Made by a program: the position numbers and the translations under genes
Origin: Paraurantiacibacter namhicola
Lineage (GTDB): Bacteria; Pseudomonadota; Alphaproteobacteria; Sphingomonadales; Sphingomonadaceae
NCBI RefSeq assembly: GCF_001687545.1
Contig: NZ_CP016545.1
Coordinates: forward strand, 62,001-126,000
Length of the DNA: 64,000 nt
Direction: 5' to 3'
The notes under the pieces: model-generated
Database searches by the model: none
Told to the model about the DNA's origin: nothing
Seen by the model: the letters and a program-made list of their open reading frames with translations, nothing else
Shown here: piece after piece, positions 8,057-15,109 of the stretch
Layout of the letters: the number at the start of each line of letters is the position of its first letter
How positions within the stretch are numbered: the first letter of the stretch is position 1

Positions 8057-9135
8057 TCCTCCGGTTCGCCGCGCACGCTGCAGCATTGCACGCCGACGTT
8101 GCCGCCATGGTACAGCCGGGCCAGCGCGCGCGGCATCGCGGCAAAGCCCTGTTCGATATCCTGCACGGGCTTCAGCCGGCCATCGGTGATCCAGCCGGCC
8201 ATTTCCTCCATCACCGCGTCCCAGCGGTCCAGGTGGTTGTAGACGAAGAAGCCGCGCATCACGCTGTCGGTTGCCCGAAGGCGGGTGTAATTGGGCAGGG
8301 CGAACGGCTCGTCCCGGGTATATTCGCTGATGGAACCGCAAAGCACCACCCGGGCATGCATGCGCAGCCGCTCCAGCACCGCCTCCAGCGTTTCCCCGCC
8401 GACATTGTCGAAATACAGGTCGATGCCGTCGGGGCGCAAAGCGTCCAGCCGACCGGGTATGTCCTCGCTGCGATAATCGATGGCTTCGGAGCAGCCGAGC
8501 GAGCGGATGAAATCGCATTTCTCCGGCCCACCGGCCATGCCAACGACATCGCAGCCCACGACCTTGGCCGCCATCTGCGCGACCATGGAGCCGACGCCGC
8601 CCGCTGCGCCAGACAGGACCATGCGGTCTTCCGGCTTCGGGTCGCCGCAGGCAAAAAAACCGGCGTGGGCGGATAGCCCGGTCATGCCCAGCACGCCTGC
8701 CCCCAGTGCGGCGGGCAGGCCGTTCTTCGGCATGCGGAAGAACTTCTCCTGCGCCGTCATGGCGCTGACCTTCCAGGTCTGCCAGCCCATCTGGCCCTGC
8801 ACGATTTCGCCCTCTCGCCAGCCGGGATGGCGGCTTTTTACCACCTGCGCCACGCCGCGCCCGTGGATCACGTCGCCGATCTCGAGCCCCGCATCGCCGG
8901 TCCGCGCCGTGCCCTGCATGTAGAAGCGCATCACGGGCGCAAGGCCCAGGTAGAGCGTCTTCAGCAGCACCTCGCCCTCGCCCGGTTCGGGAATATCGGT
9001 GACGCGCCATTCGAAGTCTTCGGGCTCCACATTGCCGACCGGGCGGCGCGCGATACGCCATTGGCAATTGGCGTCCTCCTCCACCGCATGGGCGGCCAGC
9101 GCGTCGAAACTGGCAATGGCGCCTGCGCGGTCCAT
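8047..9135 (-). CDS. NADPH-dependent enone reductase (MDR superfamily, CurA/YncB type)
   Basis: A 362-residue zinc-free medium-chain reductase. It has an N-terminal GroES-like domain (DFEWRVTDIPEPGEGEVLLKT), the dinucleotide-binding turn GAAGGVGSMVAQMAAK and the family motif DLYFDNVGGETLEA. This pattern matches curcumin/dihydrocurcumin reductase and 2-alkenal reductases, which saturate alpha,beta-unsaturated ketones with NADPH. I chose the ATG at 9135, whose TGATG overlap with the upstream VOC gene indicates coupling; the longer in-frame extension lies within that gene. Placed between two VOC genes, it suggests that the pathway passes through an unsaturated carbonyl compound. Confidence 0.85.
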   Translation of the reverse strand: MDRAGAIASFDALAAHAVEEDANCQWRIARRPVGNVEPEDFEWRVTDIPEPGEGEVLLKTLYLGLAPVMRFYMQGTARTGDAGLEIGDVIHGRGVAQVVKSRHPGWREGEIVQGQMGWQTWKVSAMTAQEKFFRMPKNGLPAALGAGVLGMTGLSAHAGFFACGDPKPEDRMVLSGAAGGVGSMVAQMAAKVVGCDVVGMAGGPEKCDFIRSLGCSEAIDYRSEDIPGRLDALRPDGIDLYFDNVGGETLEAVLERLRMHARVVLCGSISEYTRDEPFALPNYTRLRATDSVMRGFFVYNHLDRWDAVMEEMAGWITDGRLKPVQDIEQGFAAMPRALARLYHGGNVGVQCCSVRGEPEEWL

Positions 9136-9611
9136 CAATCGTGGACCTTCACCACCTGGTTCGCTTCGTAGAAATAGCCGTCGAGGTCCCAGAAGCCCGC
9201 GCCCAGCATGTCCTTGCGCTTGCCGTCTGCACCGGTGACCGTCCATTCGCGCGGCTCGGAATGGATGCGAGAGCCACGCGCGCGGGCACGTTCCACGGTT
9301 GCCCGGCAATCCTGCGCCTCGACCACGAAGATGGGCGCACCGAAGCCGATCTCCGTCGGCAATTCATCTGGGATGTCGGGGCGGCGCGGGTCGGTGAATT
9401 CCAGCAGGCCGATCATGCCGATGGTATCGTGCTGCGCCTGCATGATGATCAGGCGCGTCTGGTCCCCCTTCTTGCCGGCGGCCAGCTGCGTGCCCGACAG
9501 GGTGAAGGGCACATCCATCCAGCGGCTCATGCACAGCACATCCTCGTACCAGTCCGCCGCCACATCGGCATCGCGGACCATCAGCGTGGTGCGCTTGAGG
9601 ATGTCGGTCAC
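9135..9611 (-). CDS. VOC/glyoxalase-fold protein
   Basis: A 158-residue VOC superfamily protein. The N-terminal module is recognisable in TTLMVRDADVAADWYEDVL. The second half reads FGAPIFVVEAQDCRATVERAR and ends AGFWDLDGYFYEANQVV, with an acidic residue near the usual metal-ligand position. The start is GTG, overlapping the stop of the DUF1330 gene. Its stop overlaps the start of the reductase gene. It is annotated only to superfamily level, because VOC enzymes range from ring-cleaving dioxygenases to isomerases and the catalytic residues are not diagnostic here. Confidence 0.8.
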   Translation of the reverse strand: MTDILKRTTLMVRDADVAADWYEDVLCMSRWMDVPFTLSGTQLAAGKKGDQTRLIIMQAQHDTIGMIGLLEFTDPRRPDIPDELPTEIGFGAPIFVVEAQDCRATVERARARGSRIHSEPREWTVTGADGKRKDMLGAGFWDLDGYFYEANQVVKVHD

Positions 9612-9922
9612 TTGAAGGCGTCCGCCAGGCTGGGCGCTTCGATCACCAGTACTTGGCAGTCGGAAATCGGCTCACGCAGCTTCTTTGCCTCGGCATATTC
9701 CGGGCTGTTCCAGAAACGGTGCACGGCATCCTTGTCCGGCCATTCGGAGATGACCATGCTGGCCCCGTCGCCGAAATCGCCCTCCAGCAATTCCGCCCCC
9801 GGCGCGCGCAGCAGGTAGCGTCCGCCGTGCTGCTCAACCAGGGCGGCGGCCCTGGCGCCGTAGCCTGCGATAAAGGCCTCGCGGTCATGGATCTGGCAGG
9901 TGACGATCATATAGGCGGGCAT
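9608..9922 (-). CDS. DUF1330 family protein
   Basis: A 104-residue protein with the ferredoxin-like alpha+beta pattern of DUF1330. It begins MPAYMIVTCQIHDREAFIAGYG, has the conserved GGRYLLRAPGAELLEGDF block, then ISEWPDKDAVHRFWNSPEYAEAKKLRE and a C-terminal QVLVIEAP strand. These dimeric alpha/beta-barrel proteins resemble EthD and antibiotic monooxygenase folds and recur in catabolic operons, but no reaction is established. It starts 13 bases after the nitrilase-like gene and overlaps the next VOC gene. Confidence 0.82.
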   Translation of the reverse strand: MPAYMIVTCQIHDREAFIAGYGARAAALVEQHGGRYLLRAPGAELLEGDFGDGASMVISEWPDKDAVHRFWNSPEYAEAKKLREPISDCQVLVIEAPSLADAFK

Positions 9923-9935
9923 GGCTGGTCCTTTC

Positions 9936-11075
9936 CTACCACCGCGTCTTGGAGCGCAGGTATCGGCCCGCGTCCTCCGTATCGGTGGGCTGGTAATCGG
10001 CGATAAGGTTCGGCCCGTAGGGGCTGCGATATTGCTCGAACACGTCCATCACCAGCTCGCTATGCACGATGGGCTGGCGGTGGCTGGCGCGGAAGCTGCC
10101 GATGGGAATGCGGCCATAGACCAGCGTCTCGTCATCGGTTTCGGAGATTTCGGCAAACTCGCCGTCCGGGCCCACGATGCCGGCATGGCCGGGATTGGAG
10201 TCCGCCAGGTAATACTGGTTCTCCGGCGAGGCGGAGTTGTTGGCGATGGTGGACCAGATGCGGTTGTACATGCTGACCGCGCGGATATCCAAAGTGTTGT
10301 AATTGCCCGTTGCGGTGCGCAGCATGATCTCCGCGCCCTTCATCGATGCTGCGCGGAACAGCTCCGGCTCCAGCTGGCTGGAACTGGTGTAGAGATTGCC
10401 GATCGGCGTCTTGATGATCGGGATCACATGGTCGCGGCCATAGCGTTCGACATATTCGTCCAGCACGTCGTAGATCGTGGTGGTGAACAGCTCGCGCCCG
10501 CCGGGGAAGAAGCCCTTCAGATTGCGCGCCTTCCAATCCTTGGCGATGATTTCGCCCTTGTCGTCGATGATCGTGGTGATCGACAGCAGGCGGCCGGGCC
10601 AGTCCGGATCGCGGACATAGGACCCGAAACTCAGGTAGCTGCCGTATTCGCGCGCCTTGGCGGCCAGCATCTCCGTCTCCGGCCCCGGAATCTCGATCGC
10701 GACGCGCCGCGCATCGTCGAGGTTCCAGACATGGCGGTATCCGGTGATGGGAAATTCATGGAAGGCGATCAGATCCTTCGCCCCGGAAAAGCCGTTGGCG
10801 ATATCGATCACGTCGCACATGTGCTGCACATTGGCGCGGCGAGTCTGTTCGATATTGCCCAGCTCCACCGGCACGACGCGCGTCTGGGCGACCGCGATGC
10901 TCAGGCTCTGCTTGGCCAGCGGGACGGTGGCGTAGCTGCCATCGCTGCGCATCTGCAGGGCGCCGCCGTGATGGGTTTGCGTGGCGGCAGCGACAGGCGC
11001 GGCAAAGGCGCCCCAGTCGAAGGCGACTGCACTCGCGAGCCCTGCGCCCGCGCCAAGCAATGTGCGTCTGTCCAT
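9936..11075 (-). CDS. Tat-exported nitrilase/amidase homologue lacking the catalytic cysteine
   Basis: A 379-residue carbon-nitrogen hydrolase fold. Residues 1-30 form a twin-arginine signal (DRRTLLGAG then a hydrophobic stretch and an AxA-like site), so the protein should be exported folded to the periplasm. The glutamate (E107 in FHEFPITGY) and lysine (K182 in KDWKARNL) of the nitrilase triad are identifiable. Where aliphatic amidases have ICxD before PE(I/L)WR, this protein reads YTSSSQLEPELFR, putting a serine at the nucleophile position (S231). It is therefore probably not a classical thiol hydrolase. It might use serine, bind ligand only, or have a changed reaction. I chose ATG 11075 because the signal peptide begins there; a longer frame runs into the neighbouring gene. 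Confidence 0.8.
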   Translation of the reverse strand: MDRRTLLGAGAGLASAVAFDWGAFAAPVAAATQTHHGGALQMRSDGSYATVPLAKQSLSIAVAQTRVVPVELGNIEQTRRANVQHMCDVIDIANGFSGAKDLIAFHEFPITGYRHVWNLDDARRVAIEIPGPETEMLAAKAREYGSYLSFGSYVRDPDWPGRLLSITTIIDDKGEIIAKDWKARNLKGFFPGGRELFTTTIYDVLDEYVERYGRDHVIPIIKTPIGNLYTSSSQLEPELFRAASMKGAEIMLRTATGNYNTLDIRAVSMYNRIWSTIANNSASPENQYYLADSNPGHAGIVGPDGEFAEISETDDETLVYGRIPIGSFRASHRQPIVHSELVMDVFEQYRSPYGPNLIADYQPTDTEDAGRYLRSKTRW

Positions 11076-11097
11076 GATTCCCTCCGCGCCGGTCCTG

Positions 11098-11457
11098 CTA
11101 TTCTTTCGACAGCTTCTCGACCCAGTCCATGATCGGCGGATCGTCCGCCTCCATCGCTTCCACCGTCTGCTGGAAACCGCGCATGATGCGGTTGACGAAG
11201 GCGCGGGTGGCCAGCGCGCGCTCACGCCCTGCTTTGCGGTCCGGCTCGTAGCTTTCGATATCGGCGCGGCTTACCGTGCCTTTCTCATCGAGCAGGCGCT
11301 CCAGTGTGTCCTGCCGTTCACGCAGGGCGGAGACATCCGCTGCCAGCGCGAAGACGACGGAATAGAGCCGGTCCAGCGCGGGATCCTCGAAATAGTCCGG
11401 TCGCCTGCCCTTGGCGCGGCGACCGGAAGCGGCGACCCAGTCGAAATCGTCGCTCAT
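11098..11457 (-). CDS. small hypothetical protein coupled to the methyltransferase
   Basis: A 119-residue soluble, charged protein that I do not recognise. The N-terminal part reads SDDFDWVAASGRRAKGRRPDYFEDP. A central helix with coiled-coil character follows (VVFALAADVSALRERQDTLERLL), then a C-terminal helical part (ALATRAFVNRIMRGFQQTVEAM). Its ATG overlaps the stop of the methyltransferase gene (ATGA). It lies 22 bases ahead of the Tat-exported nitrilase homologue. The tight coupling suggests a partner subunit for the methyltransferase, which is only an inference from position. Confidence 0.65.
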   Translation of the reverse strand: MSDDFDWVAASGRRAKGRRPDYFEDPALDRLYSVVFALAADVSALRERQDTLERLLDEKGTVSRADIESYEPDRKAGRERALATRAFVNRIMRGFQQTVEAMEADDPPIMDWVEKLSKE

Positions 11458-12671
11458 GCGGCGGCCGCCTTTTCGGCTTCAGGCTTCCACGCGCCATAGG
11501 CATTCCAGATGGCCGCACGGCCGTAATCTTCCTCGCCATCGTCGGGGGAAGGCGGGAAGATTTCCGGATCGACCACGGCCCGCACGCCGGCCACGAACTG
11601 GCGTTCGCGCGGGAAACCGGCGTCTTCCATCACCTGCTCCAGATCCTGCCCGTGCATGGCGGACCAGAAAGGCTCGTTATTGTTGAAGGCATCCCAGTCG
11701 CGCATGAACTGTTCGAAAAGCGGCATCTCGTCCGAATATTGCGGCTGTTCGATGTGGAAGATCAGCCCGCCCGGCGTCAGGACGCGGTGCGCCTCCGCCA
11801 GCAGCCGGGGCATGGCCTTGGAAGACAGCTCATGCAGGAACATGGTGGTCTGCACCCAATCGAAATGCCCATCCGCCCAGCGTGACAAATCCTCGCCGGA
11901 GGCCTGGATGAAGCGGATGTTCTTCACGCCCATCGCCGCCGCGCGCGCCGCGCCATAGCGCAGGCTGGCGGCCGCCGTATCAATCGCGATCACTTCTGCA
12001 TCGGGATAGGCCAGCGCGATGGGCACGGCATTGTGCCCAACCGTCGCGCCGATATCGAGGATGCGGCGGGGCTGCCAGTCGGGCCGTTCCTTCTTCGCCC
12101 ATTCGACAACCGCCTGGCCGCCGCCATCGTTCAGCCCGCCCAGCGCGCCACCGGTCGTGGCAAACAGGCCGACATCGTAATTGGCGCCAACGGTGACATC
12201 GCCCTCGTGCTCCCCGCCGTGATAGCCGCCGGGCTGGCAGTGGATGTCCACCGCCGTCTGGTAATGCGGCTGCTCTATGGCGGGGTCGAGCTCCAGCATG
12301 CCGGAATGCTCGTTATACTGGCGGGCCATGGCGCTCAGTTCATCGATCTGGCGCAGCACCACCTGCCGCCCGAAATGCTGGCGCATCTCCATGGAATTGC
12401 GCTTCAGCGCAGACCACATGCGGTGCCAGGAATCGCGGTTCATGGCATCGCGGATTTCGTAGCGATGCTGCGGATCGCGGCCCAGCTCCTCGCGGATCGC
12501 AGGCAGCACGCGCTTCTCGTAAGCGAGCTTGTTGCCGCGGCCGATATCGCCCGAAAGGTAGCGGTTGAAGGCGGTCAGGAAATTGAAGCGCGCGGCCTCG
12601 TCATGCGTGGTGCGCGGCATCATTTCGTGCCGGGTCAGGGCAGTATAGGGCGGCGGGAGATCGGCGGCCAT
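11454..12671 (-). CDS. class I SAM-dependent methyltransferase
   Basis: A 405-residue protein. The Rossmann methyltransferase domain lies in the second half, with motif I at ILDIGATVGHNAVPIA, an acidic motif II (AEVIAIDTAA), the acidic-aromatic GHFDWVQTTMFLHEL and the post-motif LTPGGLIFHIEQ. The first 180 residues form an unfamiliar helical domain (MMPRTTHDEAARFNFLTAFNRYL onwards) and may dictate the substrate. It is the first gene of the nine-gene run, with a good ribosome site (GAGAGGA) before ATG 12671. A perfect palindrome lies 16-31 bases upstream of the start. The substrate is unknown; O- or C-methylation of an organic acid or phenolic compound would fit the neighbours. Confidence 0.8.
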   Translation of the reverse strand: MAADLPPPYTALTRHEMMPRTTHDEAARFNFLTAFNRYLSGDIGRGNKLAYEKRVLPAIREELGRDPQHRYEIRDAMNRDSWHRMWSALKRNSMEMRQHFGRQVVLRQIDELSAMARQYNEHSGMLELDPAIEQPHYQTAVDIHCQPGGYHGGEHEGDVTVGANYDVGLFATTGGALGGLNDGGGQAVVEWAKKERPDWQPRRILDIGATVGHNAVPIALAYPDAEVIAIDTAAASLRYGAARAAAMGVKNIRFIQASGEDLSRWADGHFDWVQTTMFLHELSSKAMPRLLAEAHRVLTPGGLIFHIEQPQYSDEMPLFEQFMRDWDAFNNNEPFWSAMHGQDLEQVMEDAGFPRERQFVAGVRAVVDPEIFPPSPDDGEEDYGRAAIWNAYGAWKPEAEKAAAA

Positions 12672-12686
12672 CGGCGTCCTCTCAAA

Positions 12687-12728
12687 ATTTGTCCGGACAA
12701 ATCTGACGCAAGCTCATGCGCAAGTCAA
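12687..12728 (-). promoter_or_regulatory. promoter with palindromic operator for the nine-gene run
   Basis: Positions 12687-12702 are a perfect 16-bp palindrome, ATTTGTCCGGACAAAT. On the reverse strand a candidate -35 (TTGACT, 12723-12728) and a weak -10 (CAGATT, 12700-12705) are 17 bases apart. This places the start of transcription inside the palindrome, as expected for a repressor site. The shape is typical of TetR-family operators. No TetR gene is in this part of the window; the nearest regulator is the HxlR gene upstream. Palindrome seen; promoter and regulator inferred. Confidence 0.6.
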
Positions 12729-12764
12729 CAACATGCGAGCATGGCCGCAGCCCGGCAAGCGTGT

Positions 12765-13103
12765 TCAGGACGGGTGAGCCGCAGCGTAGGGCGTATTGGC
12801 GACCTTTTTCCGATTGTAATCGGGTGCGCCGTCATCCCACCACACCGGCCCGCGCTCGCCCAGCGCGACCTTGGCCGCATGCACTTCGGCACGCGCGGCC
12901 TTTTCCGCCTCCGGATCGCTCGCCCGCTTGGCGGCCCCCACGGCGCGGCGCGCATCCATCAGCTGGTTGACCAGTTCCTGCCGCCGCGCCTCGGGCAGGG
13001 CGGGGTTGGTCGCCCGCCACAGCACGCCATCGACAATGATGTAGCGGCCATCCGCAGTGCGCTCGGGACCGGGAGCGCCGGTGCCCTTACCGCCGCCTGC
13101 CAT
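12765..13103 (-). CDS. conserved hypothetical protein (112 aa)
   Basis: A 112-residue soluble protein. The first part, TADGRYIIVDGVLWRATNPALPE, is a recurring proteobacterial pattern. A long amphipathic helix follows (RQELVNQLMDARRAVGAAKRA), then the motif RGPVWWDDGAPDYNRK near the C-terminus. I know the pattern as a small uncharacterised protein without an assigned role. Its start is two bases after the HxlR stop, so regulator and small protein are co-transcribed. Its stop is 93 bases before the methyltransferase start, where the palindromic promoter lies. Confidence 0.7.
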   Translation of the reverse strand: MAGGGKGTGAPGPERTADGRYIIVDGVLWRATNPALPEARRQELVNQLMDARRAVGAAKRASDPEAEKAARAEVHAAKVALGERGPVWWDDGAPDYNRKKVANTPYAAAHPS

Positions 13104-13105
13104 GG

Positions 13106-13594
13106 TCAGCAGCAGCCCTCGCGGTCCGATGGCGGCAGGCCAAGGTCGCTGCGCTCTGCCCAGTCCAGGTCTTCGTAATCCAGCTCGCGCCCATCTGCGC
13201 TGCGCATCACCACGGGGGCGAGCGGCTGCCCGGATTGCTTATCCACCAGCACGGGATTGGGCAGCACCGGGCCGCCGTATTTCTCACCCCACTGGCGCAG
13301 CGCGACCATGGCGGGGAGCAGGTCCAGCCCCTTGCGGGTCAGGCGGTATTCGATCCTTCGCTTGTCGCTTTCGCATGGCTGGCGCTCGAGGATGCCCGCG
13401 TCGACCAGCTTGGTCAGCCGGCTGGACAGGATATTGCGAGCGATACCCAGCTGGGCCTGGAAATCCTCGAAATGCAGGAAGCCATTGTAGCAGGCGCGCA
13501 GGACAAGGAAGCTCCATTTGTCGCCAATCACATCGAGCGCGGTCGGCAGGCCGCAATCGACGATTTCGCGCAGGTTCTCGTGCAGTTCGCCCAT
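13106..13594 (-). CDS. HxlR-family transcriptional regulator
   Basis: A 162-residue winged-helix regulator. The HxlR core is clear: CGLPTALDVIGDKWSFLVLR, then FEDFQAQLGIARNILSSRLTKL as the recognition helix, the wing ILERQPCESDKRRIEYRLT and the dimerising GLDLLPAMVALRQWGEKY. The C-terminal 50 residues are an extension containing ELDYEDLDWAERSD. Cysteines at both ends (C14 and the terminal CC) could be redox-sensitive, as in some relatives, but that is speculation. It is a candidate regulator of the nine-gene run downstream. An inverted repeat (13682-13702) lies between it and the divergent CC_3452-type gene. Confidence 0.85.
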   Translation of the reverse strand: MGELHENLREIVDCGLPTALDVIGDKWSFLVLRACYNGFLHFEDFQAQLGIARNILSSRLTKLVDAGILERQPCESDKRRIEYRLTRKGLDLLPAMVALRQWGEKYGGPVLPNPVLVDKQSGQPLAPVVMRSADGRELDYEDLDWAERSDLGLPPSDREGCC

Positions 13595-13681
13595 GTGGTC
13601 CTCTCGCGGCGTCAGGCAGGGTTATTCCTGTCTGGCGCTTTGGGCAATGGCCGTGATGCGCGCCGATAATGGTTGCACAAA

Positions 13682-13702
13682 GCTACTGACATGATAGGTA
13701 GC
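13682..13702. promoter_or_regulatory. short inverted repeat upstream of the HxlR gene
   Basis: GCTAC and GTAGC flank an 11-base spacer in the 151-base gap between the HxlR gene and the divergent CC_3452-type gene. HxlR proteins often bind such inverted repeats in front of their own genes. With arms of only five bases this could be chance. Confidence 0.25.
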
Positions 13703-13745
13703 GAGTCGCAACCCGTATCGAACTGCAACCTTCCGGAGATTTCCC

Positions 13746-14054
13746 ATGCGCCGTTCCCCCCTGATCCTCGCCGCCCTGTCCGTCGCTGGCCTTGCCATGG
13801 CCGCTGCCCCCGCGACCGCGCGCGATGGCGGTATCTACTACCGCGCAGAGCTGGCCCAGCCGGCCGGGGATGACAAGGTGATCGCCAAGAACATGCTGTG
13901 GCGCTGCAATGAAACGCGCTGCGCCGCCGCCAAGAGCCGCAGCCGCGACGTGGTTGCGTGCAAGCGCCTGGCCAAGAAGGCCGGCGAAGTCGTGCGCTTC
14001 AGCGTCGGCGGCGTCGAAATGGATGCTGCCACCCTGGCGCAGTGCAACGCCTGA
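13746..14054 (+). CDS. CC_3452-family exported small protein
   Basis: A 102-residue protein with a clear signal peptide (MRRSPLILAALSVAGLAMAAAPATA). The mature part has the pattern of the CC_3452 family from Caulobacter and sphingomonads: a KNMLWRCNETRCAA block, a central VVACKRLAKKAGEVVRFSVGG and a final AQCNA. Four cysteines in the mature part suggest disulfide bonds in the periplasm. Function is unknown. A ribosome site (CCGGAG) precedes the ATG, and a strong terminator follows 59 bases after the stop, so the gene is monocistronic. Confidence 0.78.
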   Translation: MRRSPLILAALSVAGLAMAAAPATARDGGIYYRAELAQPAGDDKVIAKNMLWRCNETRCAAAKSRSRDVVACKRLAKKAGEVVRFSVGGVEMDAATLAQCNA

Positions 14055-14112
14055 CACGAAGACCACCCCGCGCTGCCCCCCCCCTCTCCAATAAGGCAGC
14101 GCGACACTAGAG

Positions 14113-14151
14113 CCCCCGCCGCATCGTTCATTCGATCCGCGGGGGTTTTTT
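14113..14151 (+). terminator. intrinsic terminator after the CC_3452-type gene
   Basis: CCCCCGC at 14114-14120 region pairs with GCGGGGG immediately before a run of seven T. The T-run is on the forward strand only, so it terminates the CC_3452-type gene rather than the convergent HAD gene. Confidence 0.88.
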
Positions 14152-14161
14152 GTGCCTGGTG

Positions 14162-14776
14162 TCAGAGTAGGCCGCGAGCCTGCAATTCGCGCTCCAATTG
14201 CGCGGCATCTTCGAACAGCACCGCGTCCCATCCGCGCGCCTTTGCAGCGGCGATATTGTCGGGGTTGTCATCGGTGAAGAACAGCGCGTCGCCCACGCGG
14301 CCGAACCGCTCCTCTGCCAGCGCGTAAATCCGCGGATCGGGCTTCGCGAGCCTTTCGTCGCCGCTCACCACCACATCGCGCATGTGCCGCAGCGGCGGGC
14401 AGGTGGGGCGGAACTGCGGCCAGAACTCCGACCCGAAATTGGTGAGCGCGAACAGCGGCACGCCGATTGCCGCCAGCCGGTCCACCAGCGCCGCCGTTCC
14501 CGGGACGGGGCCGGGCACGGTTTCCAGGAACCGGTCGCGGTACGCCTGGATCAGCGCGGCATGCTGCGGGAACTCGGCCTTGCGCTCTGCGACGATCTCG
14601 GCCACCGGGCGCCCCGCATCGGTCTGGAAGTGCCATTGTTCGGTCACGACGTGGGTCAGGAACCAGTCCAGCTCCGCCTCGTCGGCGATCAACTTTGCAA
14701 ACAGGCAGCGCAGATCCCACTGGATCAGCACCCGCCCGACATCGAAGACGACGGCCTTGGTCATGGACTCGCTCAT
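14162..14776 (-). CDS. HAD-superfamily hydrolase (class IA)
   Basis: A 204-residue haloacid dehalogenase-like hydrolase. Motif I is VVFDVGRVLIQWD: the nucleophile aspartate is present, but the second aspartate of DxD is replaced by glycine, as in the YihX/FMN-phosphatase-like group (DxGxV). Motif II is ALTNFG, motif III the lysine in RLAKPDPRIY and motif IV FFTDDNPDN. The reaction is probably dephosphorylation of a small phosphorylated metabolite. An alternative ATG at 14764 would start just before the motif I strand. The gene lies directly downstream of the L36 terminator and is convergent with the CC_3452-type gene. Confidence 0.83.
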   Translation of the reverse strand: MSESMTKAVVFDVGRVLIQWDLRCLFAKLIADEAELDWFLTHVVTEQWHFQTDAGRPVAEIVAERKAEFPQHAALIQAYRDRFLETVPGPVPGTAALVDRLAAIGVPLFALTNFGSEFWPQFRPTCPPLRHMRDVVVSGDERLAKPDPRIYALAEERFGRVGDALFFTDDNPDNIAAAKARGWDAVLFEDAAQLERELQARGLL

Positions 14777-14789
14777 TTCAGCAGGCGCG

Positions 14790-14818
14790 AAAAAGCCGCC
14801 CCGAATCGACGGAGCGGC
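14790..14818 (-). terminator. intrinsic terminator of rpmJ
   Basis: Read on the reverse strand, GCCGCTCC pairs with GGGGCGGC across an eight-base loop and is followed by TTTTT. It lies 50 bases after the rpmJ stop and immediately before the HAD gene start, so the HAD gene would depend on readthrough or on a promoter overlapping the hairpin. Confidence 0.8.
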
Positions 14819-14867
14819 CCGATTCGCTTGACCCCGTCATCGCCCTGCGGCGATGCGGCGCGGCGCC

Positions 14868-14993
14868 TTAGCCCTGGCGGGCCTTGAAGCGGCGGTTGGT
14901 CTTGTTGATCACATAAGTCCGGCCACGACGGCGGATAACGCGGCAATCGCGGTGGCGGTTCTTCAGCGACTTGAGGCTGTTGCGGATCTTCAT
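14868..14993 (-). CDS. rpmJ: 50S ribosomal protein L36
   Basis: A 41-residue, highly basic ribosomal protein of the large subunit. It begins [20 protein letters not shown] and ends with the typical NRRFKARQG. It is the longer form lacking the zinc-binding cysteine set (only one cysteine), which is the usual form in alphaproteobacteria. The ATG at 14993 matches family length; a longer upstream frame is only leader sequence. A strong reverse-strand terminator follows. Confidence 0.95.
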   Translation of the reverse strand: MKIRNSLKSLKNRHRDCRVIRRRGRTYVINKTNRRFKARQG

Positions 14994-15109
14994 GGTATCT
15001 GTCCCGGAATATAAAGCGGCACCGGAGATGGTCCTCCGATGCCGGAAATTCAAGCCGGGCGGTTAGTGCGGGTCCCCGGCCAAGTCAAGCGCTGCGGGGC
15101 CCTGGCGGC

